A DNA stretch of 64,000 nucleotides. Origin: Fusobacterium mortiferum ATCC 9817. Its GTDB lineage: Bacteria; Fusobacteriota; Fusobacteriia; Fusobacteriales; Fusobacteriaceae. Numbering within the stretch: the stretch's first letter is position 1; the number at the start of each line of letters is the position of its first letter. A program made the translations under genes and the position numbers. The notes beneath the pieces are model-generated. The model was not told where the DNA came from. It did no database searches and saw only the letters and a list, made by a program, of their open reading frames with translations. This document shows, in pieces, positions 1 to 8,719 of the stretch. The stretch lies in assembly GCF_000158195.2 (NCBI RefSeq), contig NZ_GL987994.1, positions 678,343 to 742,342 on the forward strand. The letters are read 5' to 3'.

Positions 1-503
1 ACCCTTTAAAAACAGGAGAGTTTGAAACTGACGAAACAGTAACATGCGAATGTTGTGGAAAAGAAACTGATGTTTATTATACAGGACCTTTTTATTCAGT
101 TGAAGATATTGAATATTTATGTCCAGAATGTATAGCTAATGGAAAAGCAAGTAAAAAATTTGATGGTGATTTTGTATCACTTTATTTTGGAAAAGTTAGT
201 GATGAGGAAAAAATTGATGAGCTAATACATAGAACTCCTAGTTATTGTGGTTGGCAACAAGAGTGTTGGATAACTCATTGTGATGATTTTTGTGCTTTTA
301 TTGATTATGTAGGAGCTAAAGAATTAGAAAAAATGGGAGTTTTAGAAGAAGTTATTAAAAATGGAAATCCTGATGATGGAAATGAATGGAGTAAAGAGCA
401 GATAGAAATAATAAAAAATATGGTTAATGGTGGACATGTACAGGGATATTTATTCAGATGTTTACATTGTGGAAAACATTTTTTATATTTTGATGTTGAT
501 TGA
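1..503 (+). CDS. CbrC (UPF0167) family protein, 5' end missing
   Basis: The reading frame is open from the window edge (first full codon at base 3) to TGA at 501-503, so only the last ~166 residues are seen. The visible part has the cysteine-rich layout of the CbrC/UPF0167 family: CECCGK near the start, a CPEC pair about 30 residues later, a central YCGWQQ-ECW stretch, and a C-terminal CLHCGKH motif. The pairs probably bind zinc. E. coli CbrC is linked to colicin E2 tolerance, and homologues turn up among toxin-immunity gene collections, but the biochemical function is not established. The next gene starts 12 bases downstream, so the two are probably co-transcribed. Family call fairly sure; function unknown. 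Confidence 0.75.
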   Translation, partial: PLKTGEFETDETVTCECCGKETDVYYTGPFYSVEDIEYLCPECIANGKASKKFDGDFVSLYFGKVSDEEKIDELIHRTPSYCGWQQECWITHCDDFCAFIDYVGAKELEKMGVLEEVIKNGNPDDGNEWSKEQIEIIKNMVNGGHVQGYLFRCLHCGKHFLYFDVD

Positions 504-515
504 GGAGAAAGAATT

Positions 516-1703
516 ATGAGTTTATTAAAACAAGATTTTTTTACAATAAATAATATCCCTGTAATTTTATGGGGAGAAAAGAGTAATAAAATTATAATAG
601 CAATTCATGGAATGATGTCAAATAAAGCTGATATTCCAATAGAGATACTAGCTAAAATTTCAATAAAATATGGCTATCAAGTTTTAAGTTTTGATTTACC
701 AAAGCATGGAGAGAGAAAAAATGAGATGATACCCTTAACTCCTCAAGTTTGTGTAAAGGAATTAAATAATATATATGAAAAATTACAAAAAAATTGGGAA
801 GAAATTTCTTTATTTGCTAATAGTTTAGGAGCATATTTTAGTCTTTTATCTTATAAAGATAAAAAAATAGAGAAAGCTTTCTTTTTATCTCCACTTGTGG
901 ATATGAGAGAACTTATTGAAAATATGATGAAAGCATTTGGAGTAACAGAGAAAAAGTTAAAAAAAGAGAGAGAAATAGCTATACCAATAGGAGAAACTCT
1001 GTCTTGGGATTATTATTTATATGTTAAGGAAAATCCAATAACAATATGGACTCCTTTTACACATATTTTATGTGGAGATAAAGATGAAATTTGTAATATA
1101 GAAACAACTAAAAAATTTTCAAAACAATTTAATTGTGAGTTAGAAATTTTAAAAGATTCAGAACACTATTTTTACAAAGAGGAACAATTAAAAAAATTAG
1201 CTGAAGACTTAGAAAAGTTTTTAGAAAATAAATTGGAGATAAGAGAGATAAAGAGAAGTGAATACCACTTATTAGATGATTTTTTATATGGAGCAATTTT
1301 TATTTCTGAAAATGAAATTACTCCACCAAGAGAGATTACTAAACTTCCAGAATTACAAATATATATTAAAGATTTTGGAAATAAGAAAGATGATATAGCT
1401 TTAGTTGCTGAAGTAAATAAAAGAGAGATTGTTGGAATGATTTGGACTAGAATAATGAATGATTATGGGCATATAGATGATGAAACTCCATCATTAGCAA
1501 TATCAGTAACTAAAAAGTACCAAAATAAAGGAATAGGAATGGCTCTTTTAAAAGAGATGATAAAAATTATGAGAAAGAAAAATTATAAGAAAGTATCTTT
1601 ATCAGTTCAAAAAGAGAATTATGCAGTAAAATTATATCAAAAAGTAGGGTTCAAAATTTATAAAGAAAGTGAAGAAGAGTTTATAATGTTGCTAGAATTA
1701 TAA
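516..1703 (+). CDS. Alpha/beta hydrolase fused to a GNAT acetyltransferase domain
   Basis: A 395-residue two-domain protein. Residues ~1-240 are an alpha/beta hydrolase: oxyanion region AIHGMMSN near 30, nucleophile elbow FANSLGAY near 100 (serine in A-N-S-L-G), acid in CGDKDE near 190, and catalytic histidine in DSEHYFY near 218. Residues ~245-395 are a GNAT N-acetyltransferase with the acetyl-CoA loop YQNKGIG near 335 and the C-terminal NYAVKLYQKVGF motif. ATG at 516 follows a GAGGAGAAAG ribosome site. Both catalytic sets look intact. Fusion of these two domains is unusual; the hydrolase resembles small esterases/acyltransferases of the YitV/DUF1749 kind. Substrates cannot be read from the sequence. 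Confidence 0.85.
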   Translation: MSLLKQDFFTINNIPVILWGEKSNKIIIAIHGMMSNKADIPIEILAKISIKYGYQVLSFDLPKHGERKNEMIPLTPQVCVKELNNIYEKLQKNWEEISLFANSLGAYFSLLSYKDKKIEKAFFLSPLVDMRELIENMMKAFGVTEKKLKKEREIAIPIGETLSWDYYLYVKENPITIWTPFTHILCGDKDEICNIETTKKFSKQFNCELEILKDSEHYFYKEEQLKKLAEDLEKFLENKLEIREIKRSEYHLLDDFLYGAIFISENEITPPREITKLPELQIYIKDFGNKKDDIALVAEVNKREIVGMIWTRIMNDYGHIDDETPSLAISVTKKYQNKGIGMALLKEMIKIMRKKNYKKVSLSVQKENYAVKLYQKVGFKIYKESEEEFIMLLEL

Positions 1704-1742
1704 TAGAAATTTATAAGTACTATTAAAATAAAGAGGTAAATT

Positions 1743-2237
1743 ATGAAAAGACTAATAATGTTGATATTTTTTAGCTTAATAACTTATTCTTTTAGTTATC
1801 AGATAGAAGAAAATTTTACAGGACAGATAGTAAAAAAATATGAAAATGGACAAGTACAATCAATAGAAAATTTTAAAAATGGGAAATTAGATGGAGAGTT
1901 TAAAGAATTTTATAAAGATGGAACTCTAGCTCAAATAGGAAGTTTTAAGAATGGAGATTTAGAAAGTATAAAAGCTTTTTATGAAAATGGAAGTTTAAAG
2001 TTTGAAGAGATTTTAAAAGATAGAAAAGGAAAATATAGAGAATATTATCCTAATGGACAGTTAGAAGAAGAGGGAGAAGTTTTTCAAGGGGAAGAAGCAG
2101 GACTTTGGAAATATTATAATGAAGAGGGAAAATTACTTTCAGAAGGAAGATATAAAGAGGGAAAAAAGATAGGAAAATGGAAGTTATATAATCTTGATGG
2201 AAGTTTATTAAAAATAGAAAATTATAAAGAAAAATAG
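1743..2237 (+). CDS. Exported MORN-repeat protein, YwqK-antitoxin-like
   Basis: 164 residues with an N-terminal signal sequence (KR, then a hydrophobic stretch ending near SFSY) followed by about five tandem MORN-type units of ~22 residues with the pattern YxNGxLxxxxxFKNGKxDG. Such repeats form beta-hairpin rods. This architecture is annotated as the YwqK family; B. subtilis YwqK is the antitoxin/immunity partner of the YwqJ nuclease toxin. Here the signal peptide suggests it works outside the cytoplasm, which fits a surface or periplasmic role as well as immunity. It sits 10 bases before the ankyrin gene in a run of immunity-type genes. No adjacent toxin is visible. Confidence 0.75.
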   Translation: MKRLIMLIFFSLITYSFSYQIEENFTGQIVKKYENGQVQSIENFKNGKLDGEFKEFYKDGTLAQIGSFKNGDLESIKAFYENGSLKFEEILKDRKGKYREYYPNGQLEEEGEVFQGEEAGLWKYYNEEGKLLSEGRYKEGKKIGKWKLYNLDGSLLKIENYKEK

Positions 2238-2246
2238 GGAGGGACT

Positions 2247-3329
2247 ATGTATAAGATTGGTTACATTGGAAATTTTGAAACAGTACCTCAAGTAGTGGAA
2301 TATATTATAAATAGTGATATTGAAAAATTGGAAGAAGAATATAAAAAAGGTTGGGATATAAATAAAAAAATATTTATACATGAATTTGTAATAGAAACTC
2401 CTTTAGAGATAGCAATACAATGCATAAAAGAAGAAGTTATAATGTGGCTTTTAGAAAAGGGAGTAAATGTAAAAGCTGAAATAGATGACTGGGGAAGTCC
2501 TATTTCAAGTGCAGGACGTTTTTTATCTTCAGATATGTGTGAATTATTAATAAAACATGGAGCATTGGAAAATTTAACTAAAAGGCAATATGAAAGAATT
2601 TTTGCTGATATTTACTATGGAAAAAAATTTGAAAATATAGATATTTTTGAAAAGTATGGAGTAACAGTTAAAAAATACGGAAATAACTGTCTAAGAGAGG
2701 CAGTTTATGATAGAAATATAGAGTTAGCTCAAATGTTTTTAGATTATGGAGCTGATATAAATTATCATGAATATGAAATGGTTTTTACTGACAATTCAAC
2801 TCCTGTGATGGTAGCTGTTCAAAGAAACTCTTTTAAATTAGTAAAATGGCTTGTAGAAAAGGGAGCAGATATTACAATTAAAAATAAATTTGGAGAAAGA
2901 CCATATACAATAGCAGTTTTAAATAAAAATCAAGAGATAATGGATTATATTAAAAGCTTAGAACCAGTAGATTTTCACAATGAAGAAGCTAGAAAAGGTA
3001 TAATAAAAAAATATAAATTGCCAAAAGATATGGTAGAGTTTTTTGATAAAGGAAATTTAAAGATAGAGTTTTCAGGTAATATTGATAGTAAATATATTGA
3101 GTTTTTTAAATTGGAAGATACAGTTGAAATGACTTGGAAAAGAAAAAAATATCTCTCTTTAGTAAAAGATTTAGAAAATTATTGGTTACATCTTTTATGG
3201 TATTCTAAAGAAAAAATATTGTATATTTTTGATGGAGAACATGAGGAGATTTATAAGATAGGAGATTGGAACTATTTTATAAATAATTGTGAAGAGATTG
3301 TTGGAAAATTCATAAATGGAGAGCTTTAA
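2247..3329 (+). CDS. Ankyrin-repeat protein
   Basis: 360 residues. Ankyrin-type helical repeats fill residues ~50-235, for example TPLEIAIQCIKEEVIMWLLEKGVNV, then a long divergent unit, then TPVMVAVQRNSFKLVKWLVEKGADI followed by a capping repeat. The C-terminal ~120 residues contain no recognised domain. No signal peptide, so cytoplasmic. Bacterial ankyrin proteins of this size are common as immunity proteins or protein-protein scaffolds. GGAGGG lies just before ATG 2247. It is spaced like a co-transcribed gene after the MORN gene and before a membrane protein. Specific partner unknown. Confidence 0.8.
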   Translation: MYKIGYIGNFETVPQVVEYIINSDIEKLEEEYKKGWDINKKIFIHEFVIETPLEIAIQCIKEEVIMWLLEKGVNVKAEIDDWGSPISSAGRFLSSDMCELLIKHGALENLTKRQYERIFADIYYGKKFENIDIFEKYGVTVKKYGNNCLREAVYDRNIELAQMFLDYGADINYHEYEMVFTDNSTPVMVAVQRNSFKLVKWLVEKGADITIKNKFGERPYTIAVLNKNQEIMDYIKSLEPVDFHNEEARKGIIKKYKLPKDMVEFFDKGNLKIEFSGNIDSKYIEFFKLEDTVEMTWKRKKYLSLVKDLENYWLHLLWYSKEKILYIFDGEHEEIYKIGDWNYFINNCEEIVGKFINGEL

Positions 3330-3343
3330 AAGGGGCTGATATT

Positions 3344-4663
3344 ATGCTGGAGATATTTGAAATTAGTGTATCAGAACTTTATAGAAAGTCATTTAGAATA
3401 GCTTTAATATTTTTACTAAATCTAGCTATTATCTTTGGAATAAATAAATTTGATATAAAAGTTGAAACCTTTACTATATTTATTCCAGCTATGTTGGGAA
3501 CAGTTTTTATAGAGGAATGGAAAGGAAAAAGGGGAAAAGATATAGCAATAAATAGTTTAATCTATATAGTTATTTTCTCTTTAAATGCTTTTTTACTCTA
3601 TAAACAGATAGAAATTTTAGATAGAAATGAGTTTTTAAGTAATAGTCAAATACTTTTCTTTAATCTAAAAACAGTATCTACTGATATTATAGTATCTATC
3701 TTTGTTATGGGATTTTTATATTCTTTAGTAAAAGATTTAGAGTGTAGAGTAGCTGTAATAGATATGTTTAGGTACTTTAAAGAAAAAGCTTCAAGAATTT
3801 TAGTCTTATTTTATGGAGTAATTTTTACTTTGTATATCTCTGTTTTAATATATTATGGATTAAATACTGATGTTTGCCATGATTTATTAAACTTATTTTT
3901 TCTTTTCTTTGTAATAATTTTTATCTGTTTTCTGATGTTAGTTTTTAAAAACTTTTTAATTTCAGATAAAAAAGATGAGGTTACTTATAGATTAAGAGAG
4001 AAGCCTTTAGATTTTTATGCAAAATATTTGTTAATAATAATAGCTATAATAATAGGAGCTGGAATAATAATTTCTACATACATTATGTCTGTTAGCCTTA
4101 TGATAGGAAAAAATATAACATTTCTAATAATAATAGGTGGAATTATAACCTTATTATTAGTAGTGATAGTAGAGATTTTAATTTTGAATATGTTAATTAA
4201 AATTAATGGAAGAGTTCAACCAAAATCAATGAATGTAAAGAAATTTTTCAATGTCTTAATTATCAATATTTTAGGACTAATACTTCTAGGAATTGTCATA
4301 TTCATAGATTATACTATTGATATGAATATTCTCATTATTAATTCTATGCTTCAATATATTTTACTTGCTATAATGATAAGTTTTATAGGATTAATTATAA
4401 ATTTTCAAGTACTAGGAGTTTTAGTTGATATTCCACTTACATTAGCTTTAAAAAGTGGAGTTAATTTAACTTTAAAGTTTTTAAATCCCAAAGTTTTACT
4501 AATTTTAATAGGAAAAAATATTTTCCTAATAATTAGTATTCTAAATGGAAGTTTTACAGGGCTTATATACTTTATAAATTTAATTATATCATTTTATTTA
4601 ATAGAATTTTATTTAGATGAGAAGGAGGTTTTAAATGAAACTTGCAGAAGCATTAAATATTAG
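3344..4663 (+). CDS. Polytopic membrane protein of unknown function
   Basis: 439 residues dominated by hydrophobic segments: about ten to eleven probable membrane helices, in two blocks (~15-135 and ~150-430), separated by short charged loops such as ISDKKDEVTYRLREKP near 210. No transporter signature or catalytic motif was recognised. The start lies 14 bases after the ankyrin gene. The 3' end overlaps the next gene by 29 bases in another frame, so translation is probably coupled. It resembles generic 'hypothetical membrane protein' families with duplicated halves; no function is proposed. Confidence 0.7.
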   Translation: MLEIFEISVSELYRKSFRIALIFLLNLAIIFGINKFDIKVETFTIFIPAMLGTVFIEEWKGKRGKDIAINSLIYIVIFSLNAFLLYKQIEILDRNEFLSNSQILFFNLKTVSTDIIVSIFVMGFLYSLVKDLECRVAVIDMFRYFKEKASRILVLFYGVIFTLYISVLIYYGLNTDVCHDLLNLFFLFFVIIFICFLMLVFKNFLISDKKDEVTYRLREKPLDFYAKYLLIIIAIIIGAGIIISTYIMSVSLMIGKNITFLIIIGGIITLLLVVIVEILILNMLIKINGRVQPKSMNVKKFFNVLIINILGLILLGIVIFIDYTIDMNILIINSMLQYILLAIMISFIGLIINFQVLGVLVDIPLTLALKSGVNLTLKFLNPKVLLILIGKNIFLIISILNGSFTGLIYFINLIISFYLIEFYLDEKEVLNETCRSIKY

Positions 4664-5093
4664 AGCTGACTTAAATAAAAAAATACTTCAACTAAAAGAA
4701 AGACTTTTAAGAAATGCTAAGGTTCAAGATGGAGAAGAACCTTCTGAAAATCCTGAAACTTTACTTTTAGAATTAAATTCTAATCTTTTAGAACTTGAAA
4801 CTTTTATAAAAAAAATTAATAAAACAAATAGCAGAACTTTTTATAAAGATAAAACTATTACAGATTTAATTGCTGAAAGAGATATTCTAGCATTAAATAT
4901 TTCTATAAAAAGAGATTTTTTAAAAGAAGCAAGTGAAAAAGTAAATAGGTATTCAAGTTTAGAGGTAAAAATTTTTAGTACTGTGAATATTCCAGAAAAA
5001 CAAAAAGAAATAGATAAACTTTCAAAGAGTTTGAGAGAAACTGATATGAAAATTCAAGAATTAAATTGGACAACAGAATTATTGGAAGATTAA
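4635..5093 (+). CDS. DIP1984 / septicolysin-like family protein
   Basis: 152 residues, mostly helical and charged. It matches the DIP1984 family from its N-terminal pattern MKLAEALNIRADLNKKI, the mid-sequence NLLELETFIKKINKTNSRT, and the end helix MKIQELNWTTELLED. The family is a small all-helical fold of unknown biochemical role, historically tagged 'septicolysin'. GAAGGAGG lies nine bases before ATG 4635, inside the end of the previous membrane-protein gene, showing a tight overlap. Family call is good; function unknown. Confidence 0.8.
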   Translation: MKLAEALNIRADLNKKILQLKERLLRNAKVQDGEEPSENPETLLLELNSNLLELETFIKKINKTNSRTFYKDKTITDLIAERDILALNISIKRDFLKEASEKVNRYSSLEVKIFSTVNIPEKQKEIDKLSKSLRETDMKIQELNWTTELLED

Positions 5094-5104
5094 TAAAAAA
5101 GGTA

Positions 5105-5154
5105 TTTATCAGAGTGAATGTTATCTCTAGTCAGTCGAGAATGGAACTGATAAA
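5105..5154 (+). other. Hairpin in a 226-base non-coding gap
   Basis: TTTATCAG at 5105-5112 pairs with CTGATAAA at 5147-5154, and a small inner stem TCTC/GAGA lies between. There is no clear T tract after it, so it is not a convincing terminator. The rest of 5155-5319 holds no convincing gene; a short frame just before the next gene reads ADKWVGQGIYKSN but is closed by a stop about 40 bases upstream. The gap could be a decayed gene or an untranslated leader. Confidence 0.35.
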
Positions 5155-5319
5155 AATCCAAAAAGAGGTTAATGGAGTGAAATCAAAAATTTAAAGATAT
5201 ACTCAGTATTGTTACAAATGTACAATTTATATTTTATAGTTTTATTACCAGACATTAGCTGATAAATGGGTGGGACAGGGGATTTATAAAAGCAATAGTA
5301 TTATAATTAGGAGGAGATT

Positions 5320-5658
5320 ATGATTGGAACTCTTGACAATGAAGCTATACTTCATGTAGAGGTAGTTTTTTGGAGTGAAAAAAGAAAAAATCCACCTAAT
5401 TTAATTAGTGGAAAATATTGCCCTCATTTTGTAGTAAAAGGAAAAACTGAATATTTAAAAGTTTGTTTTCTTGATGGAACTGAATGTTTCTTTAATAAAA
5501 TTGCATTAGGAAATGTTCAACCTCTTTATCCTGATACAATAGATTATAGTTCTTTAGCAGATGATACAGAGTTTTTAATATATGAGGAAGAAAAACTTGT
5601 TGGAAAAGGGAAAATATTAGGGAGAACTATTCCTTATAAAATAAAACAAAGGAAATGA
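5320..5658 (+). CDS. Stand-alone EF-Tu domain-III-like small protein
   Basis: 112 residues. The order of motifs (EVVFWSEKRKNPPNLISGKYCPHFVVKG, then YLKVCFLDG, then LYPDTIDYSSLADDTEFLIYE) resembles the C-terminal beta-barrel of elongation factor Tu found as a single-domain protein in many bacteria. No GTP-binding motifs are present. A GGAGGAG ribosome site precedes ATG 5320. The role is unknown. The following membrane-protein gene begins 4 bases after the stop, so the two are an operon pair. Confidence 0.6.
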   Translation: MIGTLDNEAILHVEVVFWSEKRKNPPNLISGKYCPHFVVKGKTEYLKVCFLDGTECFFNKIALGNVQPLYPDTIDYSSLADDTEFLIYEEEKLVGKGKILGRTIPYKIKQRK

Positions 5659-5662
5659 TAAA

Positions 5663-5971
5663 ATGGGAATACAAATAATTTTAATTATACTCTTAATTAT
5701 AGCTATTTTTTATACTTTTATATACTTTCTATTTATAAGAAAATATGAAGATTTAAGAAAACTTTTTATATTGAATAAACTCTATGATATTTTCATTATA
5801 ATTCCAGAACTTTTTATAGGGGTTCATAGTTTAATATTTTTTAGAATTTTAACCTTTATAAATCTTTTAAGTATTATCTATATAGTTATTAAAGTTATTA
5901 AAAATAAAGAACCTAAAAGGAAGATTATATATGCAATAGTTAGTCATTCAGAATGGTTAATCTTTTTTTAA
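5663..5971 (+). CDS. Small membrane protein
   Basis: 102 residues with three likely membrane helices (residues ~5-27, ~40-60, ~62-80) and a basic cytoplasmic tail (KVIKNKEPKRKI). It is not recognised as a member of a named family. ATG 5663 lies 4 bases after the preceding stop, in the same transcription unit as the EF-Tu-barrel-like protein. A possible role as membrane anchor or immunity protein is pure context. Confidence 0.55.
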   Translation: MGIQIILIILLIIAIFYTFIYFLFIRKYEDLRKLFILNKLYDIFIIIPELFIGVHSLIFFRILTFINLLSIIYIVIKVIKNKEPKRKIIYAIVSHSEWLIFF

Positions 5972-5990
5972 AAGATTTTATATTTTAAAG

Positions 5991-6016
5991 GTGGCCTGAT
6001 AAAAAAATCAGACCAC
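5991..6016 (+). other. Hairpin between small membrane gene and SUFU gene
   Basis: GTGGCCTGAT at 5991-6000 pairs with ATCAGACCAC at 6007-6016 with one mismatch and an all-A loop. No T tract follows, so it may be a weak terminator, processing site or RNA-stability stem. Confidence 0.45.
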
Positions 6017-6049
6017 TCATTAAGATATAAAACAGAGGAGGAGATTTTT

Positions 6050-7174
6050 ATGAGATATACTGAAAATGAAAGAATAGAGATTATAAAATTTATAGAGGAA
6101 AATTTTGGTAAAGTTGAGGAGATATATGAAATTGGATATGATAATTATTATTTAGATGTAGCTCAAATTAATCCAACAGAGGAAAAACCATACTATACCA
6201 TTATAACTCTTGGAATGGGAGAATATGAGATGTATAACCAAAATAATGAAAATTTTTCAAGTTTTGCAGAGCTTATGATTTCTTTCCCTCCTGACTGGAA
6301 TTTTGATGACAAAAATTATACTTGGGCAATAGATGAATTAATACAATTAACATATATTCCATTTACTTACTTTTTCGCATATGAATGGGGACATTTAGAA
6401 AATAATTTTGAGTCTTTTAGTTCTAAAACTAATTTAAGTGCAGTAGCTATATTATATCCAGAAATGAAAGAAGAAAACTCTGGACTTTTAAAACTTGAAA
6501 ATAGAGATTTACAATTTTATCAAATAGTTCCTTTATATGATGAGGAATATACTTTTGCTTTAAAAAATGGAATGAAAAATTTATTATTACTAGATGTAGA
6601 GAGAAAAATAAACTATGTTGTGGATATGCAAAGAGAAAAAGTTCTTGAATATTCAGAGGAAGAAAAAGAGTTACAAAATGATATTATGGATTCATCAGAG
6701 TGGCATTTAGGAGATTATTACTCAAAAGGAATAGAGGTAGATGAGATAAATGTATATAATCACTTGGCTATTTTTCTTCGTTGGTGTATGGAAAATAGTT
6801 TTTTAGCTGATAATTTCTTAAAAGCTTATGGTAAAGAGCTTGAAAAATATAAATCTCAAGATTTTATAGATTTAAGAGAGTTTGTAAAATATAGATTGAA
6901 AGGAGATTTAAGAAAATCATTCTTTAATGATGTGGGAAAAGAGTTTATTAGATATTACTACGACTATGATTTTGATGATGGAGATTTTTTTCCAGGAGAT
7001 ATAGATAATTATGCTAAAAGAATTTTTGGAGAGGAGAGATATTATTCTCCAGAGTTAAAAAGAGAAGCTTATTTGTATCTAAATTTTGATGAAAAATACT
7101 ATCAAGATATGAAAGAAATTATAGATAAAGTCTATAATAAATGGTTAAAAGAGTTAGAAAATTATAGTAATTAG
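6050..7174 (+). CDS. Suppressor-of-fused (SUFU) domain protein
   Basis: 374 residues. The first ~200 fit the bacterial SUFU domain: the pattern YYTIITLGMGEYEMYN, then ELMISFPPDWNF, then the WAIDELIQL helix, then AVAILYPEM and FYQIVPLYDEEYTFALKNG. The rest is a helical extension with many aromatic and acidic residues, including the YYDYDFDDGDFFPGD loop. Bacterial SUFU proteins are a well-known immunity superfamily of polymorphic toxin systems (SUFU family, Zhang/Aravind analyses). GGAGGAG precedes ATG 6050. The next gene follows almost immediately. Confidence 0.8.
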   Translation: MRYTENERIEIIKFIEENFGKVEEIYEIGYDNYYLDVAQINPTEEKPYYTIITLGMGEYEMYNQNNENFSSFAELMISFPPDWNFDDKNYTWAIDELIQLTYIPFTYFFAYEWGHLENNFESFSSKTNLSAVAILYPEMKEENSGLLKLENRDLQFYQIVPLYDEEYTFALKNGMKNLLLLDVERKINYVVDMQREKVLEYSEEEKELQNDIMDSSEWHLGDYYSKGIEVDEINVYNHLAIFLRWCMENSFLADNFLKAYGKELEKYKSQDFIDLREFVKYRLKGDLRKSFFNDVGKEFIRYYYDYDFDDGDFFPGDIDNYAKRIFGEERYYSPELKREAYLYLNFDEKYYQDMKEIIDKVYNKWLKELENYSN

Positions 7175-7183
7175 GTGAATCTT

Positions 7184-7663
7184 ATGGGAAATTATAGGAT
7201 TGAAAGCAAAATAAATATTTTATCAAAAATAATAGATAGTATTTTTATAATTTTCACTTACTTTATAGTTTATTTTGGATTAAAAACAAAGGTTACTTTT
7301 TCTAAAAATAGTTATATTATTTTTACAATTTTATTGGCAATTTTTTATAGTTGGATATTTATAAGAGATTTTCTTTTATATAAGACTATGAAGATTACTC
7401 ATTATGAACTGATATTTTTTTATCCACTTTTAAGAAAAGAAGTTAGAATTAAGAAAAAAGATATAGAAAAAATAAAATTTATAGAAAGTGAATTTATACC
7501 TAGACTTTATATTCACTATTATAGAATTAAAATAATTACAGAAAATAAAAACTATATTATATCTTCAAAGGATTATAAAAATTTTTGGAGTATATTAAAT
7601 AATATAGGGACAAAATTACCAAAAAGAAAAATCGAGAGTTACAGAAGAAATATTAGGATATAG
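7184..7663 (+). CDS. Small membrane protein with PH-like cytoplasmic part
   Basis: 159 residues if ATG 7184 is used; a GTG at 7175 in frame is less likely because AGGTG at 7173-7177 makes a good ribosome site for the ATG. Two membrane helices (residues ~12-32 and ~40-60) are followed by a beta-rich basic domain (KITHYELIFFYPLLRKEVRIKKKDIEKI) like the bacterial PH-type domain of small membrane proteins. Function unknown. It starts 9 bases after the SUFU gene and is likely co-transcribed with it. Confidence 0.6.
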   Translation: MGNYRIESKINILSKIIDSIFIIFTYFIVYFGLKTKVTFSKNSYIIFTILLAIFYSWIFIRDFLLYKTMKITHYELIFFYPLLRKEVRIKKKDIEKIKFIESEFIPRLYIHYYRIKIITENKNYIISSKDYKNFWSILNNIGTKLPKRKIESYRRNIRI

Positions 7664-7678
7664 AAAGGAAGAGTTTAT

Positions 7679-8140
7679 TTGAAAATTTTAAAAGTGGAAA
7701 ATGATAAAAAAAGATATATTAATTTATTATTATTAGCTGATGAAGAAGAAAAGATGATTGATAAATATCTTGAGAGAGGAGATATGTATGTTCTTGATGA
7801 TAATGGAATAAAGGCAGAGTGTGTAGTAACTAATGAAGGTAATGGAGTATTGGAGATAAAAAATATTGCTGTATTTCCTCAATATCAAGGACAAAATTAT
7901 GGAAAAAAGTTAATAGAGTTTATAATAGAAAAATATTCAAAAGATTATTCAGTTATACAAGTTGGGACAGGAGATAGTCCAACTACTATCCCTTTTTATG
8001 AAAAGTGTGGATTTAAAAAATCTCATATTATAAAGGATTTTTTTATTAAAAATTATGATAAGCCTATAATTGAAAATGGAGTTCAATTAGTAGATATGGT
8101 ATATTTGAAAAAAAGTTTGAAAAAAGAGGAATTAAAATGA
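7679..8140 (+). CDS. GNAT-family N-acetyltransferase (YjbC-like)
   Basis: 153 residues starting at TTG 7679 after GAAAGGAAGAG. Acetyl-CoA-binding motif VFPQYQGQNYGKKLIEF lies near residue 70, with FYEKCGFKK near 115 and the tail FFIKNYDKPIIENGVQLVDMVYL typical of a YjbC-like acetyltransferase subgroup. The substrate is unknown. The stop overlaps the start of kptA in ATGA (8137-8140), which couples translation of this gene to an RNA-repair enzyme. Confidence 0.85.
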   Translation: MKILKVENDKKRYINLLLLADEEEKMIDKYLERGDMYVLDDNGIKAECVVTNEGNGVLEIKNIAVFPQYQGQNYGKKLIEFIIEKYSKDYSVIQVGTGDSPTTIPFYEKCGFKKSHIIKDFFIKNYDKPIIENGVQLVDMVYLKKSLKKEELK

Positions 8141-8694
8141 GAAAATTAGATGATATAAAACTTGGAAAATTTTTAAGTCTTATCCTTAGACATAAACCAG
8201 AAACAGTAGGAATAACTTTAGATAAAAATGGTTGGGTAGATGTAAATGAGTTAATAGAAAAAATAAAACTTTCTGGTAGATATATTGATATGGAAATACT
8301 AGAAAGAATAGTTAGAGAAAATAATAAGAAGAGATATTCTTTTGATGAAAATAAAAAGAAAATAAGAGCTAATCAAGGACACTCTATTGAAGTGGAGTTA
8401 AATTTAAAAGAGATGACACCTCCAACTATTCTATATCATGGAACAGCAACTAGATTTTTAGAAAGTATTAGAGAAAAAGGAATAATTAAAGGAAAAAGAC
8501 AATATGTTCATCTGTCTAAGGATATAGAAACTGCCAGAAATGTTGGGAAAAGACATGGAGAAGTAGTTATTTTACCAATAGATATAGAGGGCTTGAAGAA
8601 AATTGGACATAAATTTTATCTATCAGAGAACAAGGTTTGGTTAAGTGATGATATTCCAAGTAAATATATTTTATGGGATAAAATTATTTATTAA
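8137..8694 (+). CDS. kptA: RNA 2'-phosphotransferase KptA/Tpt1
   Basis: 185 residues, normal length for the family. KptA uses NAD+ to remove an internal RNA 2'-phosphate, forming ADP-ribose cyclic phosphate; some members also ADP-ribosylate RNA 5' ends. Motifs in order: LGKFLSLILRHKPE (Arg-His pair), GWVDVNELI, KIRANQGHS near 84, LYHGT near 105, and a late HLSKD. The N-terminal winged-helix and C-terminal ADP-ribosyltransferase-like halves are both present. It overlaps the GNAT gene by four bases and is followed 25 bases later by rtcB. Bacteria lack the fungal/plant ligase pathway that makes 2'-phosphates, so the true substrate is uncertain. Confidence 0.93.
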   Translation: MRKLDDIKLGKFLSLILRHKPETVGITLDKNGWVDVNELIEKIKLSGRYIDMEILERIVRENNKKRYSFDENKKKIRANQGHSIEVELNLKEMTPPTILYHGTATRFLESIREKGIIKGKRQYVHLSKDIETARNVGKRHGEVVILPIDIEGLKKIGHKFYLSENKVWLSDDIPSKYILWDKIIY

Positions 8695-8719
8695 GATATA
8701 TAAAAAGAAAGGAATAATT

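Noticed and set aside
8645-8719. Upstream extension of rtcB from ATG 8645
   Set aside because: It overlaps the end of kptA, has no ribosome site and adds residues not seen in RtcB; ATG 8720 fits.
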